A DNA stretch of 64,000 bases from Oscillospiraceae bacterium (GCA_015069045.1 SVJJ01000001.1:62001-126000); one strand, 5' to 3'. Shown: positions 1 to 12,680, counted from the first letter of the stretch. The notes: generated by a model from the sequence alone, not told the origin. Numbers and translations: made by a program.

Positions 1-1
1 G

Positions 2-388
2 CGTAGGAAAACCGAGGTGGATTTAGAAGTTATCGCCTATGGGCGCTTACCTTTGATGCTGCTTAAAAATTGCATCATAAAAAGCACCTATGCCTGCGAT
101 TGCGGGAATGGGCATTACGCTCTGCGGGATAGAAAAAACGAGATTTTTCCTATTTTGCCGCGGCATTGCGGTAACGTTATTTATAATAGCAAGCCTGTCT
201 ACATGGCGGACCGTATAGATGAAATGAGCAAAATGCAAATAGATGGACTTCGCCTATCCTTTACACTTGAAAATTATGAAACATGCTGTAATGTTATAAA
301 GGAATATCAAGAGGCCCTGGGGGGAAAAACAAAAAAACGACCTACATATGATTTTACCCGTGGTCATTTTTACCGCGGAATGGAATAA
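2..388 (+). CDS. U32 family peptidase, C-terminal part (5' truncated by window)
   Basis: Open frame runs from the window edge; EVIAYGRLPLMLLKNCIIKS and the Cys-containing C-terminal region resemble U32 peptidases. Confidence 0.75.
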   Translation, partial: RRKTEVDLEVIAYGRLPLMLLKNCIIKSTYACDCGNGHYALRDRKNEIFPILPRHCGNVIYNSKPVYMADRIDEMSKMQIDGLRLSFTLENYETCCNVIKEYQEALGGKTKKRPTYDFTRGHFYRGME

Positions 389-404
389 AAAAGGGGGAAA
401 CATT

Positions 405-863
405 GTGGAGGTATTGATTAAACGGTTATCTAACGAAAAAGGGAATCAACCGCCTATGCCGTTTTACGCAACGGTGGGTTCTGCCGGCATGGATTTGACA
501 GCGAACATTACAGATCCCCTTCTTTTAAAAAGGGGTTCCATGGCTCGGGTACCAACCGGTATTGCCATTGGCTTGCCTCACTCGGAGTGTGTGGCCTATA
601 TATACGCCCGCAGTGGCTTAGGTGTTCGCTATGGCATTTGCCTGTCAAATGGGGTCGGCGTTATTGACTCCGATTATCGTGGTGAAATTTCCGTTGGATT
701 AATTAATCTAGGACCTGCCGACTATACCATTGAGCCGGGGGAACGGATTGCGCAAATGGTGTTTGCTCCTGTTTTACGGGCAGAGCTAATAGAGGCGGAG
801 AACTTGCCTGAAACAGAACGAGGCAGCGGTGGTTTTGGATCTACGGGCCGATCAAGCAGATAG
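405..863 (+). CDS. dut: dUTP diphosphatase
   Basis: AGMDLTA, ARSGLG, GVIDSDYRGE, RIAQMVF and C-terminal GSGGFGSTGR motifs. GTG start at 405 after GGGGGAA is preferred over ATG 348. Confidence 0.93.
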   Translation: MEVLIKRLSNEKGNQPPMPFYATVGSAGMDLTANITDPLLLKRGSMARVPTGIAIGLPHSECVAYIYARSGLGVRYGICLSNGVGVIDSDYRGEISVGLINLGPADYTIEPGERIAQMVFAPVLRAELIEAENLPETERGSGGFGSTGRSSR

Positions 864-942
864 AAAAGATCGTTAGTGATTGTTAGAGTTAATGGCCGAT
901 TGCATGGAAGATATTCTATGCAAGAAAAAAAAGGAAAGAGTC

Positions 943-971
943 TTGCAATCAGAACAAAATTTGGTTATAAT
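943..971 (+). promoter_or_regulatory. Sigma70-type promoter upstream of maf
   Basis: TTGCAA-N17-TATAAT, with TGGT just upstream of -10. Confidence 0.6.
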
Positions 972-1020
972 AAGATAGTGATAGAAAATAGCAAAATTTC
1001 TTATTAATGGGAGTTTCGGC

Positions 1021-1644
1021 ATGAATAAAGTATCCATCCGATTACCTTGCCACACGCAGGTTGTGTTGGCTTCCGGCTCTCCAAGACGCCGAGAACTTTT
1101 AGAGCGAATTGGCATGCCGTTTAGTGTTTTGCCGTCTCAGGCCGAGGAACATATTCCATTTGGTCTTTCCCCGTCTATGGCCGTGGAAAGTCTTTCTCTT
1201 TTAAAAGCGGCGGATGTGGCTAAGTCGCAGCCAAAAGAAACGTTAGTCATTGGAGCTGATACCGTTGTGGTATTGGATGATGAAATATTAACCAAACCCA
1301 AGGATGCTGAGGATGCAAAGTGTATGCTCAGACGATTATCCGGTCGTTGCCATAGCGTTTTAACAGGACTTACTGTTATCCGGTGTGGCGATGGCAAGAG
1401 TGTCAGCGTTTGCGAGGAAACAAAGGTCTATTGTAAACCCTTGACAGAGAATGAAATTACTGCCTATGTAGATACAAAAGAGCCATTGGATAAGGCAGGT
1501 TCTTATGGAATTCAAGGGCTTGGCGGTTTATTTATTCAAAAAATTGAAGGGGATTATTATAATGTAGTTGGCTTGCCTTTAGCCCGTTTGAGTCAGCTGC
1601 TTAAGGAAGAATTTGATATTGAATTAATATGGGAGGTATTATAA
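1021..1644 (+). CDS. maf: Maf-like nucleotide pyrophosphatase
   Basis: [30 protein letters not shown] motifs. Confidence 0.93.
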   Translation: MNKVSIRLPCHTQVVLASGSPRRRELLERIGMPFSVLPSQAEEHIPFGLSPSMAVESLSLLKAADVAKSQPKETLVIGADTVVVLDDEILTKPKDAEDAKCMLRRLSGRCHSVLTGLTVIRCGDGKSVSVCEETKVYCKPLTENEITAYVDTKEPLDKAGSYGIQGLGGLFIQKIEGDYYNVVGLPLARLSQLLKEEFDIELIWEVL

Positions 1645-1648
1645 GATT

Positions 1649-2671
1649 ATGTCACTTGCAAAGGATATTGGTATCGACTTAGGAACGGCAAATACTTTGG
1701 TTTATTTAAAAGGAAAAGGGATTATTTTGCGTGAGCCCTCTGTTGTTGCGGTTAATAAAAATGAGGGAAAAATTTTAAAGGTGGGCAACGAAGCTAAGGA
1801 AATGATTGGCCGTACACCGGGTAATGTTGTTGCTATTCGTCCTTTAAAGGATGGTGTTATTGCAGATTTTGCAAGCACCCAGGCGATGATGAAATATTTC
1901 ATCAAGAAGGCATATCCTTCATCACTCATTAAGCCAACAGTAGTTGTTTGTATTCCTTTCGGTGTTACAGAGGTTGAGCGTCGGGCAGTGGAGGAATCCG
2001 TTTTATCTGCGGGGGCTAAAAATGCATATTTAATCGAAGAACCTATGGCAGCAGCCATTGGTGCCGGATTACCGGTTTCAGAACCCACTGGTAGTATGGT
2101 TGTCGATATTGGCGGTGGAACCAGTGAGGTTGCTGTTATTTCCTACGGCGGTATTGTATCCAGCCAATCTCTGCGTATTGCCGGCGATGAGCTGGACGAT
2201 GACATTGCGAATTATATTAAAAAAGAATATAATTTGATGATCGGTGAACGTACAGCGGAGGAAATTAAGTTTAATATTGGTTCTGCCTATGAATATGAAG
2301 ACGAGAGCACCATGGATGTTAAGGGTCGCGATTTAATTTCCGGTTTACCCAGAACCATCACCTTAACAAGTCGTGAAATTCGCGGTGCTATGTCTGAATC
2401 AATTTTTGCGATTGTGGATGCCATTAAAGGTACTTTAGAAAAAACCCCCCCAGAATTGGCAGCTGATGTTATGAATCGCGGTATTATGTTAACTGGTGGC
2501 GGGGCTTTAATTCGTGGATTGGATATTTTGATTACAGAAGAAACAGGCATCCCTGTTTATGTGGCAGACAATGCTTTAGATTGTGTTGCCTTGGGAACAG
2601 GCTTGGCTCTTTCGGCTTTGGAAAAATCAGGCCAAGGTATTTTAAGTAGCCGTTCTAAGCATTGGCGGTAA
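1649..2671 (+). CDS. mreB: Rod shape-determining protein MreB
   Basis: [49 protein letters not shown]. Confidence 0.97.
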   Translation: MSLAKDIGIDLGTANTLVYLKGKGIILREPSVVAVNKNEGKILKVGNEAKEMIGRTPGNVVAIRPLKDGVIADFASTQAMMKYFIKKAYPSSLIKPTVVVCIPFGVTEVERRAVEESVLSAGAKNAYLIEEPMAAAIGAGLPVSEPTGSMVVDIGGGTSEVAVISYGGIVSSQSLRIAGDELDDDIANYIKKEYNLMIGERTAEEIKFNIGSAYEYEDESTMDVKGRDLISGLPRTITLTSREIRGAMSESIFAIVDAIKGTLEKTPPELAADVMNRGIMLTGGGALIRGLDILITEETGIPVYVADNALDCVALGTGLALSALEKSGQGILSSRSKHWR

Positions 2672-2700
2672 GAAATTATATGAATCAGTGAGGTAGAAGA

Positions 2701-3528
2701 ATGGGCAAGCATAGAAAACTGAATTTAATATTGCTTGTGTTAACGGTCATCATTTTTATTATGATGGGTGTGTCTTTTGCTGCAAATAATTCTTCTGTCT
2801 CGACTCCGGGAAGTATTTTGGGGACAGTTTTTCGACCTGCCTGGCAATTTTTTTCCTATGTCGGCAACGGTGTAGGTGGTTTTTTTGACTATCTTGGCGA
2901 CATGCGTAATTTTCAATCAGAAAATTTGGAACTAAAGGACCAGGTGGCAGCGCTTTCGGAACAAGTGCGAGAGATGGACGGTTATAAACAGGAGAATGAA
3001 CGCCTTAGGCGTCTTTTAGAGCTATCCTCTCGAGAAGAGGGGTTAGACATGGTAGGCTGTGAGGTAATTGCCAAGGACCCAGGCAATTGGTTTTATACTT
3101 TTACCATCGACAAAGGCAGTCACGCGGGATTGGCTATAGATGATGCCGTTATTTCTGATCGTGGTCTGGTGGGCCGTATTACGGAGGTGGGCCCTAATTG
3201 GTCAAAGGTGTTAACCATTATTGATGCTGACAGTTCGGTGGGTGCTTTGGTTAATCGTACCCAAAGCTTTGCTATTGTAGATGGTGATTTAACTTTGGGA
3301 GACCATGGGCAATGTCAATTAAACCATATTGCTGCCGGGAACAGTTTGGTCCCTGGTGATACCATTGTTACCTCGGGTTTAGGCGGCATTTATCCGGAGG
3401 GTATTTTAATTGGTACAGTTTTGGAAGTTAAAAGTGATTCTTTGGGATATTCCCAGTATGCTGTGGTGGATACAGCAGTTGATTTCGAAAGGATCCGGGA
3501 GGTTATGGTTGTCCGGAATGGTAGGTAG
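2701..3528 (+). CDS. mreC: Rod shape-determining protein MreC
   Basis: N-terminal TM, coiled coil, VIAKDPGNWFYTFTIDKGSHAGL; follows mreB. Confidence 0.93.
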   Translation: MGKHRKLNLILLVLTVIIFIMMGVSFAANNSSVSTPGSILGTVFRPAWQFFSYVGNGVGGFFDYLGDMRNFQSENLELKDQVAALSEQVREMDGYKQENERLRRLLELSSREEGLDMVGCEVIAKDPGNWFYTFTIDKGSHAGLAIDDAVISDRGLVGRITEVGPNWSKVLTIIDADSSVGALVNRTQSFAIVDGDLTLGDHGQCQLNHIAAGNSLVPGDTIVTSGLGGIYPEGILIGTVLEVKSDSLGYSQYAVVDTAVDFERIREVMVVRNGR

Positions 3529-3533
3529 CGAGC

Positions 3534-4040
3534 ATGCGATATGATGTACAACCTAAAAGCACAATAGCAAAACAGATTTTGGCTGTTGTGGTTATTTTGT
3601 TGATTGCGCTTCTGCAGACTACGGTTATTCGTGGTTTGGAGGTTTTTCATGTGGTGCCCAATTTATTATTTATCACCGTTGTTATTGTGGGTTTGTTGCG
3701 GGGCGATTATTGTGGCTTGAGCGTTGGTGTTCTTTGTGGATTTCTTTTGGATATTATGGGTGGTCGTGCTGTAGGGAGTAATACTTTACTTTGTACATAT
3801 GTAGCCTACCTATGCACCCGCATTAGTGGCAGTTTGTTTAATCGTAATGTATTTGTATCCATGGTGTTTGTCTTACTTTTTTCCGTTCCCTACGAGTTAT
3901 TTATTTACATTTTCAATTTTGTTATTTGGGGTAAGGGTGCATGGGGATATGCACTCTTTTGTAAAATTTTACCCGCTGTGATATATAATTTTTTGTTTAC
4001 GATTGTTTTGTATCCCGTGGTGCGAAGATTGGCTGAATGA
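3534..4040 (+). CDS. mreD: Rod shape-determining protein MreD
   Basis: Small polytopic protein with GLLRGDYCGLSVGVLCGFLLDIMGG; follows mreC. Confidence 0.88.
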   Translation: MRYDVQPKSTIAKQILAVVVILLIALLQTTVIRGLEVFHVVPNLLFITVVIVGLLRGDYCGLSVGVLCGFLLDIMGGRAVGSNTLLCTYVAYLCTRISGSLFNRNVFVSMVFVLLFSVPYELFIYIFNFVIWGKGAWGYALFCKILPAVIYNFLFTIVLYPVVRRLAE

Positions 4041-4064
4041 TTTTCTGGAGGGAGGCGTTGGGGC

Positions 4065-6125
4065 ATGGATAACGGACAATTAAAAAAAAGATGTACGGCC
4101 CTTTATGCCTTGGTTTGTTTTTTGGCTGTGATAGCCGTGGGCCGTTTGTTTTATCTCCAAATTATGAAAGGTGAAAACTATCGTACAATTTCCGACAGTC
4201 GACTGGCGCGGAATATTCCGGTCAAAGCACCCCGAGGAGAGATTTTGGATCGATATGGTCGGGCTCTTGTCACCAATCGGGAGGGCTATACGGTTGCGAT
4301 TGCTAAAATTAATGATGATAAACAAGCCTTGAATCAGGTTATTTTAAACATGGTTAATCTTTTTTGGGAAAGAGGACTCAGCTATTCTGACTCTCTGCCT
4401 ATCTCTAAAGAGGCACCCTTTACATTTGCTTTTGCCGGTAAGGACGAGGAAACACAGCAGAAGGCAGCCCAAAAATTTATTGTAGATGGTCATTATTCGA
4501 CAGATGTTACGGCAGATGATGTGATAGAAAAATATGTGAAAAAATATGAGATTGGTGACAATTACACACCGGAAGAAATACGGCGGATTGTGGGCGTTCG
4601 GTACGAGATGGAGAAACGTAATTTTTCCTCTAATAATGCCTATGTTTTTGGCACGGATATAGATATTGAAACCATTACGACTATTAAAGAACAACGAGAG
4701 CGGTTTTTTTGTGTTACGGTTTATTCTGAGCCGATTCGCCAGTATACCGGAGGTACTTTGGCAGCTCACCTGTTGGGCTATGTAGGCATTATTAATGCAG
4801 AAGAATACGCAGAGCTTTCCAAAGATAATTATGGAATGAATGATTTTTTAGGCAAGCAAGGGGTAGAAAAGGCTTTTGAACAATATCTTCGTGGCACAGA
4901 TGGCACCAACAGTATTGAGCGTAAAATTAAAGAGGGGGAAACGGAGTTAGTCTATTCCAGAGACCCTGTTCCCGGCAGCTCTGTTATTTTAACCTTAGAT
5001 ATGGATTTACAACGGGTTGCAGAGGAGTCTTTAGAGCGTAATATCCAAAAAATTGCTTCAACAGCACGATATGGTAGTGGTCACGATGCCTTTGCTGGCG
5101 CTGCGGTAGCATTGGACTTAAACAGTGGTGATGTGTTGGCAATGGCCTCTTATCCCACTTATAATCCGGAACGGTTTAATGCTGATTATAACCAACTGAG
5201 TGCGGACACAACGAACCCCCTTTTAAATCGGGCTATTAATGGCATTTATGAGCCAGGTTCCACATTTAAGCTATGTACGGCATTAGCGGCTTTGGAAAGT
5301 GACAAGGTGGGGTCACAGGAAACCATTGCAACAACGGGTGTATATAATTATTTGAATCATAATTTCATGTGTAACATTTACCGCACCAGCGGAGGCAATC
5401 ATGGCGTCATTAATATTTCCCAGGCTATTCAGCATTCCTGTAACTACTTTTTTTATGAGATGGGAAGGCGGACAGGCATAGAAACAATTGAAGATTATGC
5501 TCGCAGAATGGGTTTGGGCGAATATACAGGGATTGAACTGTCTGAAGAGGAAGCAAAGGGGCAAGTTGCCGGCCCTGTATTACGAGAAAAAAATGGTGGT
5601 ATTTGGTACCCCGGGGATGTACTTCAAGCGGCCATCGGTCAGTCAGATAACTTATTTACACCCCTGCAAATTGCCAACTATATGGCAACTCTGGCAAATG
5701 GCGGTACCAACTACGAGGTGCATTTGCTCAAGGCGGTTAAATCTAATGTGGATGATACAATTATTACGGAAACAGCACCTAAAATCAGAAATAAAATAGA
5801 AATTAGTGAAGAAAATTTGCAGGCTGTTTTAAATGGCATGCAACTGGCAACTTCTGAAGGCACAGCCAGTGCCGCCTTTGCGGATTTTCCCTTTAAAACC
5901 GGAGGTAAAACAGGTAGTGCCCAAGTATCCAGGGGTTCCAGTAATGGTATTTATATTGGGTATGCCCCTTATGACAATCCGCAAATTGCCGTTGCTATTG
6001 TGGTAGAACACGGTGGCTCCGGCGGTAACGCAGCCTATATTGCACGGGATATTTTTCAACAATATTTCTTTGGAAATAATGAGACAGAATATAAACAGCT
6101 GGCGACAAATGTGCTATTACCATAG
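4065..6125 (+). CDS. mrdA: Penicillin-binding protein 2 (transpeptidase)
   Basis: PRGEILDRYGRALV dimerisation motif; SxxK (GSTFK), SCN (HSCNYFF) and KTG (GKTGSAQV) motifs. Confidence 0.93.
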   Translation: MDNGQLKKRCTALYALVCFLAVIAVGRLFYLQIMKGENYRTISDSRLARNIPVKAPRGEILDRYGRALVTNREGYTVAIAKINDDKQALNQVILNMVNLFWERGLSYSDSLPISKEAPFTFAFAGKDEETQQKAAQKFIVDGHYSTDVTADDVIEKYVKKYEIGDNYTPEEIRRIVGVRYEMEKRNFSSNNAYVFGTDIDIETITTIKEQRERFFCVTVYSEPIRQYTGGTLAAHLLGYVGIINAEEYAELSKDNYGMNDFLGKQGVEKAFEQYLRGTDGTNSIERKIKEGETELVYSRDPVPGSSVILTLDMDLQRVAEESLERNIQKIASTARYGSGHDAFAGAAVALDLNSGDVLAMASYPTYNPERFNADYNQLSADTTNPLLNRAINGIYEPGSTFKLCTALAALESDKVGSQETIATTGVYNYLNHNFMCNIYRTSGGNHGVINISQAIQHSCNYFFYEMGRRTGIETIEDYARRMGLGEYTGIELSEEEAKGQVAGPVLREKNGGIWYPGDVLQAAIGQSDNLFTPLQIANYMATLANGGTNYEVHLLKAVKSNVDDTIITETAPKIRNKIEISEENLQAVLNGMQLATSEGTASAAFADFPFKTGGKTGSAQVSRGSSNGIYIGYAPYDNPQIAVAIVVEHGGSGGNAAYIARDIFQQYFFGNNETEYKQLATNVLLP

Positions 6126-6143
6126 GATTTCTCCAAAAATCTA

Positions 6144-6172
6144 TAGACAGAATTCTAAAAATATGATACAAT
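6144..6172 (+). promoter_or_regulatory. Putative promoter for mgsA
   Basis: TAGACA-N17-TACAAT, followed by a ~170 nt leader. Confidence 0.5.
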
Positions 6173-6346
6173 AGCGGTGATATGGTTTGTTACCTATCAC
6201 GGCGTATACATTAACGAATGCATGTAACAAATAGAGGCTGAATAGCCCTATGCAGAAAAATTTGACCATGGGATAGGTAATGATTGGGATATTGCTGTAC
6301 AATGTTGAAATTTTGAGTATGGCAAAGGGAGAAAGGAAGGCGTTCC

Positions 6347-6763
6347 ATGAATATTGCACTGATTGCACATGATAAGAAAAAGGAATTAATGATTCAGTTC
6401 TGTATTGCATATAAAGGAATTTTAGGAAAACATGCCCTATGTGCTACGGGAACCACAGGTGGTTTAATTACTGAGGCAACCGGGCTTGAGATTCATCGTT
6501 TTTTATCCGGTCCTCAAGGCGGGGATCAGCAAATTGGTGCCAGAATTGCTTATAATGAAATTGATTTGGTTCTGTTTTTTCGCGACCCCTTAACAGCACA
6601 ACCTCATGAGCCTGATGTTTCAGCCTTGTTGCGCCTTTGTGATGTGCACAATGTGCCATTGGCTACCAATGTGGCCACGGCAGAGGTATTGGTGCGAGGA
6701 TTGGAACGTGGTGACTTAGATTGGCGGGATATTGTAAACCCAAAATCTGCAGCTAAATCATGA
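6347..6763 (+). CDS. mgsA: Methylglyoxal synthase
   Basis: [42 protein letters not shown]. Confidence 0.95.
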   Translation: MNIALIAHDKKKELMIQFCIAYKGILGKHALCATGTTGGLITEATGLEIHRFLSGPQGGDQQIGARIAYNEIDLVLFFRDPLTAQPHEPDVSALLRLCDVHNVPLATNVATAEVLVRGLERGDLDWRDIVNPKSAAKS

Positions 6764-6807
6764 TTCATTCAGAAATGTTTGGGGCATAGGTTTGCTCCTT
6801 TGTATAG

Positions 6808-8844
<2,037 letters not shown>

Positions 8845-8846
8845 AA

Positions 8847-8880
8847 AATAGCCCCTCGCAAATGTGCGAGGGGCTATTGT
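8847..8880. terminator. Bidirectional terminator between ligA and the convergent HPr-like gene
   Basis: AATAGCCCCTCGCA-AATG-TGCGAGGGGCTATT. Confidence 0.85.
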
Positions 8881-8903
8881 CAGCCATAGGGCAAACGAAT
8901 TAC

Positions 8904-9134
8904 TTAAGCCTGAATGAAGGGCTTTAATTCTTCGATAAAAGCTTCAGCATTATCAGAATGAACCTCAACCTTGATAGCCTTACTTAAATCTAAGCTGAAG
9001 ATGCCCATAATTGATTTTGCGTCTACAACATAACGACCAGAGGTTAAATCAACATCGAAATTGTAACGATTAACGATGTTTACAAACTCCTTGACATCGT
9101 TGATAGAACTGAGCATGATATTAAAAGCACTCAT
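8904..9134 (-). CDS. HPr-like domain protein lacking the active-site His
   Basis: 76 aa, HPr-like VDAKSIMGIFSLDLSKAIKVEVHSDNAEAFIEEL. The usual GLHARPA region reads SINDVKEFVN. AGGAGG upstream. Confidence 0.75.
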   Translation of the reverse strand: MSAFNIMLSSINDVKEFVNIVNRYNFDVDLTSGRYVVDAKSIMGIFSLDLSKAIKVEVHSDNAEAFIEELKPFIQA

Positions 9135-9329
9135 GATAAAATCCTCCTGCATAATATTATTACAATATTATCATACACTACAAAAGTCTATTCGTCAAGG
9201 GAGAAAATAACTTTTTATGGAAAATTTACTCTGTTTCACATTTTAAGGTACATGTTAAGAGCTATTTCCAATTTGTTGGCAGACGCAGTAAAAAAACAGA
9301 GAACTTGTGGAATACATACAGGGGATTGG

Positions 9330-9358
9330 TTGACTTTGTGCATCAAAATTGATATAAT
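9330..9358 (+). promoter_or_regulatory. Promoter for ymdB
   Basis: TTGACT-N17-TATAAT. Confidence 0.6.
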
Positions 9359-9426
9359 AAACTTGGATGATTTTCATTTTAAGACGCCGTAACAAACACA
9401 ATCTGTTAGAAAGGACATATACATCC

Positions 9427-10194
9427 ATGAATATATTGGCAGTAGGTGATATTGTAGGAGATGCAGGAACGGATATGTTTTTATCCTGTATTGAAACCAT
9501 TAAAAAACAACATACCGTTGATTTTTGCATTGTAAATGGCGAAAATGCCAGCACCGGCAACGGCATTAGTCGGCGCAAGGCAGAAATGATTTTGCAGGGC
9601 GGTGCAGATGTATTAACTTTGGGTAATCACACCTTTCGTCAAAAAGAGGCTCCGGGTCTTTTGACTCATAATCCACGGATAGTTCGTCCGCTGAACTATC
9701 CTCCTGAAACGGCAGGACGCGGTGCAGCAGTTTTTACAGCAGGTCATATCCGTATTGGCGTGATTAATCTTTTAGGACGGGTATATATGGACACGGTAGA
9801 TTGCCCGTTTAGGGCTGTGGACAAGGTATTGGAATCTATGGAGGCTGATTTGATTTTTGTAGATTTTCATGCGGAAGCCACCAGTGAAAAGGTTTCCATG
9901 GGATGGCATTTGGATGGGCGTGTTACCGGTGTTTTTGGTACACACACTCATGTGCAAACGGCTGACGGACGTGTATTGCCTAAAGGAACAGGATATATAA
10001 CTGACCTGGGGATGACAGGGCCTGTCTATTCCTGCTTAGGTGTAAAAAGGGAGATAACATTAGAAAGGTTTATCACCTGCATGCCTCGTCGGTTTGAATT
10101 TGCAGACGGAAAATCCCAATTATGCGGTGCCATATTTCATATTGATGAAAGCACAGGACGATGTGAAAACGTGGAAGGGATTTGTATGGTATGA
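9427..10194 (+). CDS. ymdB: YmdB family metallophosphoesterase
   Basis: MNILAVGDIVGDAG, NGENAS.GNGI, LTLGNHTFRQKE, GTHTHVQTAD. Confidence 0.92.
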   Translation: MNILAVGDIVGDAGTDMFLSCIETIKKQHTVDFCIVNGENASTGNGISRRKAEMILQGGADVLTLGNHTFRQKEAPGLLTHNPRIVRPLNYPPETAGRGAAVFTAGHIRIGVINLLGRVYMDTVDCPFRAVDKVLESMEADLIFVDFHAEATSEKVSMGWHLDGRVTGVFGTHTHVQTADGRVLPKGTGYITDLGMTGPVYSCLGVKREITLERFITCMPRRFEFADGKSQLCGAIFHIDESTGRCENVEGICMV

Positions 10195-10748
10195 ACAAGG
10201 CGGAAACAAGGCAGCTTTTTTTGAAACAACGGCTGGAAACCGATGCAGTATTGCTTGCACAGTGGTCACAGAAAATTGCATCCCACACCTTGGCGTATAT
10301 TGAGCAACAGGGGATATCGGTGGTGATGGCTTATGCTGCTTTTCGCAAGGAACCGGAAACGGCAGCCTTAATTGAAAAACTGTTACAACGAGGTATTACG
10401 GTGGGGTTGCCTAAATGTGAGAAAAAAGGTGTGATGGTTACATATACAGTTCAGGATATGGGGGAGTTAACCTCCGGTCGTTTTGGAATCTTAGAGCCTC
10501 AGCCCACCTGCGTATTAAACCCCCAATCGATTGAAATGGTGCTTGTGCCTGGGTGCGCCTTTGGAAGGGATATGAGTCGCGTGGGGTACGGCGGAGGATA
10601 TTACGACCGATATTTGTCAGCGTGTAGCTGTGCGGCTTTTGTCGGCCTATGCTACGAATTTTGTTTAACAGACCATTTACCTACAGAATCTTTCGACATT
10701 AAAATGGATATGGTGATCACAGAAAATGGGGTTATGAATAAAGTGTAA
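10191..10748 (+). CDS. 5-formyltetrahydrofolate cyclo-ligase
   Basis: LVPGCAFGRDMSRVGYGGGYYDRYL motif. ATGA overlap with ymdB; alternative start 10182. Confidence 0.9.
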   Translation: MNKAETRQLFLKQRLETDAVLLAQWSQKIASHTLAYIEQQGISVVMAYAAFRKEPETAALIEKLLQRGITVGLPKCEKKGVMVTYTVQDMGELTSGRFGILEPQPTCVLNPQSIEMVLVPGCAFGRDMSRVGYGGGYYDRYLSACSCAAFVGLCYEFCLTDHLPTESFDIKMDMVITENGVMNKV

Positions 10749-10764
10749 AAAATCAGATGCCTCA

Positions 10765-10793
10765 TTGCAAACACAGCAAAAATATGGTACAAT
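10765..10793 (+). promoter_or_regulatory. Promoter upstream of 10831 ORF
   Basis: TTGCAA-N17-TACAAT with TGG before -10. Confidence 0.6.
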
Positions 10794-10830
10794 GTTAATG
10801 GATTCTTTTTTAAAAGGAATGGTGAAGTAA

Positions 10831-11400
10831 ATGGATATTTTTTTGGAATATTTGATGCGTAAAAAACCATCGGGAACCGATGTAATGATTAAGTTTGGTT
10901 TAGTATTGGCAGCTGTTGTTTTGTGTGTGATTATGCTGGGCCTACCTGTGGTGTTTGGTGCTTTTATCAGTACCTACGTTCCCTTAGTGATTGTGGCAAT
11001 TATATATGGTTTGATGGTGTTGCTGCGTAATTTTAATTTGGAGTATGAATATATTTTTACCAACGGCGATTTGGATATTGATATTATTAAAGGGCGTAAA
11101 ACCCGAAAACGACTGGTTAGTTTTCAATGTAAAGATATTGAAATCATGGCATCGGCAGAAACCGGAGTCTATGCAAATGAATTTAACCGAGAGGGTATAG
11201 CCTCAGTTTATGATGCGGTGTATGACACTGCTCGCGGCGGTGTCTATTGCGTATTATTTGCTAAAGATGGCAAGAAACATACGTTATCCTTTCAGCCCCC
11301 TGTAAAGCTTTTGGAGGCAATGCAAAAAATGAATCCCCGCTGCGTTCACCTTACGCCGGAGGACATAGCTGAGATAGCAGAACTGGCAAAGGAAGAGTAG
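10831..11400 (+). CDS. Membrane protein, probably DUF6106 family
   Basis: Two N-terminal TM segments, then EYEYIFTNGDLDIDIIKGRKTRKRL. Family name from memory. Confidence 0.6.
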   Translation: MDIFLEYLMRKKPSGTDVMIKFGLVLAAVVLCVIMLGLPVVFGAFISTYVPLVIVAIIYGLMVLLRNFNLEYEYIFTNGDLDIDIIKGRKTRKRLVSFQCKDIEIMASAETGVYANEFNREGIASVYDAVYDTARGGVYCVLFAKDGKKHTLSFQPPVKLLEAMQKMNPRCVHLTPEDIAEIAELAKEE

Positions 11401-11450
11401 TACAAAAAAATGATTGTTCTACAGTTGTGGCACAGAAAGAGGGCGGGAAA

Positions 11451-12680
11451 ATGAAGGCTGAGATTATAGCAGTAGGAACGGAGCTTTTGGTTGGAGATAT
11501 TGTTAACACAAATGCTCAATTTATAGCGCGTGAACTATTTTCTCTCGGGATTGATGTGTTTTATCAAACCGTAGTGGGTGACAATCCAAAACGCTTGACA
11601 GAAGCTATCGAACACGCTTTTTCTCGTGCTGATTTAGTCATTTTTTCCGGCGGTTTAGGCCCTACAGAGGATGATTTAACAAAAGAAACGGTATCCGCCT
11701 ATTTTGGAGTTCCGCTTTTGTTTCATGAAGAGATCTGGACACAAATTAGGACGTATTTAAAGGATGCGTGCCCGGAAAGTAATCGAAAACAGGCGTGCAT
11801 TCCTCAAGGGGGGCGTATTTTATCCAATTATTGTGGTACTGCACCCGGGGTTATTGTGGAGCAGGGGGACAAAATTGCGATACTGTTGCCCGGACCACCG
11901 CGCGAGCTCATGCCAATGTTTACAAAACAGGTGATTCCCTATTTGGAGGAAAAATCGGCCTTTGTTATGCGTTCGAAAATTCTCCGATTGTTTGGCATTG
12001 GGGAGGCGCGTGTAGGGGAAGAATTAGCCGACCTAATGGCTTGTGCGAACCCAACTGTGGCCCCTTATGCAAAGGATTACGAGGTTATTCTGCGTATTGC
12101 AGCCAAGGCGGAAAACGGCGATGCTGCTGATGTAATGATTGAACAGATGGAACAGAAAATTCGTAACCGCATTGGTGAATATGTTTATGGCTATGGCGAA
12201 GAGACAATGGCTAAAACCACCGGCATGCTGTTGCTTTCTAAAGGCTTAACGGTAGCCTGTGCCGAATCCTGTACGGCTGGGTTGCTCACCGGCGCCCTAG
12301 GGGATATTCCGGGAATTTCTGCGGTGTTGCAAGAAAGTATTGTAACATATTCAAATGAGGCTAAAATTAAATATTTGGGTGTATCACCGGATACGTTGCG
12401 TACATATGGTGCCGTAAGTCGTGAAACAGCAGAGGAGATGGCTCGTGGCATTCAAGCAAAAACCGGTGCCCATATTGGAATTTCGGTAACAGGCATAGCC
12501 GGACCGGATGGAGGAACGGCAGAAAAACCGGTAGGGCTTGTGTATGTTGGGGTTTGTTATCAGGATTGCGTAACGATACGAGCCCTGCAGTTAAAAGGGG
12601 ATAGATTACAGGTTCGTCAGTCAGCGGTGATGCATGCTTTGGATGAGGTTCGTTGCCGAATACTTGCACAAGAAGGTTAA
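11451..12680 (+). CDS. cinA: CinA-like competence/damage-inducible protein
   Basis: MKAEIIAVGTELLVGDIVNTNAQ, FSGGLGPTEDDLT, AESCTAGLL, VTGIAGPDGGT. Confidence 0.95.
   Translation: MKAEIIAVGTELLVGDIVNTNAQFIARELFSLGIDVFYQTVVGDNPKRLTEAIEHAFSRADLVIFSGGLGPTEDDLTKETVSAYFGVPLLFHEEIWTQIRTYLKDACPESNRKQACIPQGGRILSNYCGTAPGVIVEQGDKIAILLPGPPRELMPMFTKQVIPYLEEKSAFVMRSKILRLFGIGEARVGEELADLMACANPTVAPYAKDYEVILRIAAKAENGDAADVMIEQMEQKIRNRIGEYVYGYGEETMAKTTGMLLLSKGLTVACAESCTAGLLTGALGDIPGISAVLQESIVTYSNEAKIKYLGVSPDTLRTYGAVSRETAEEMARGIQAKTGAHIGISVTGIAGPDGGTAEKPVGLVYVGVCYQDCVTIRALQLKGDRLQVRQSAVMHALDEVRCRILAQEG

Noticed and set aside
4344-4769. 141-aa minus-strand ORF opposite PBP2
   Set aside because: Antisense shadow of conserved coding sequence.
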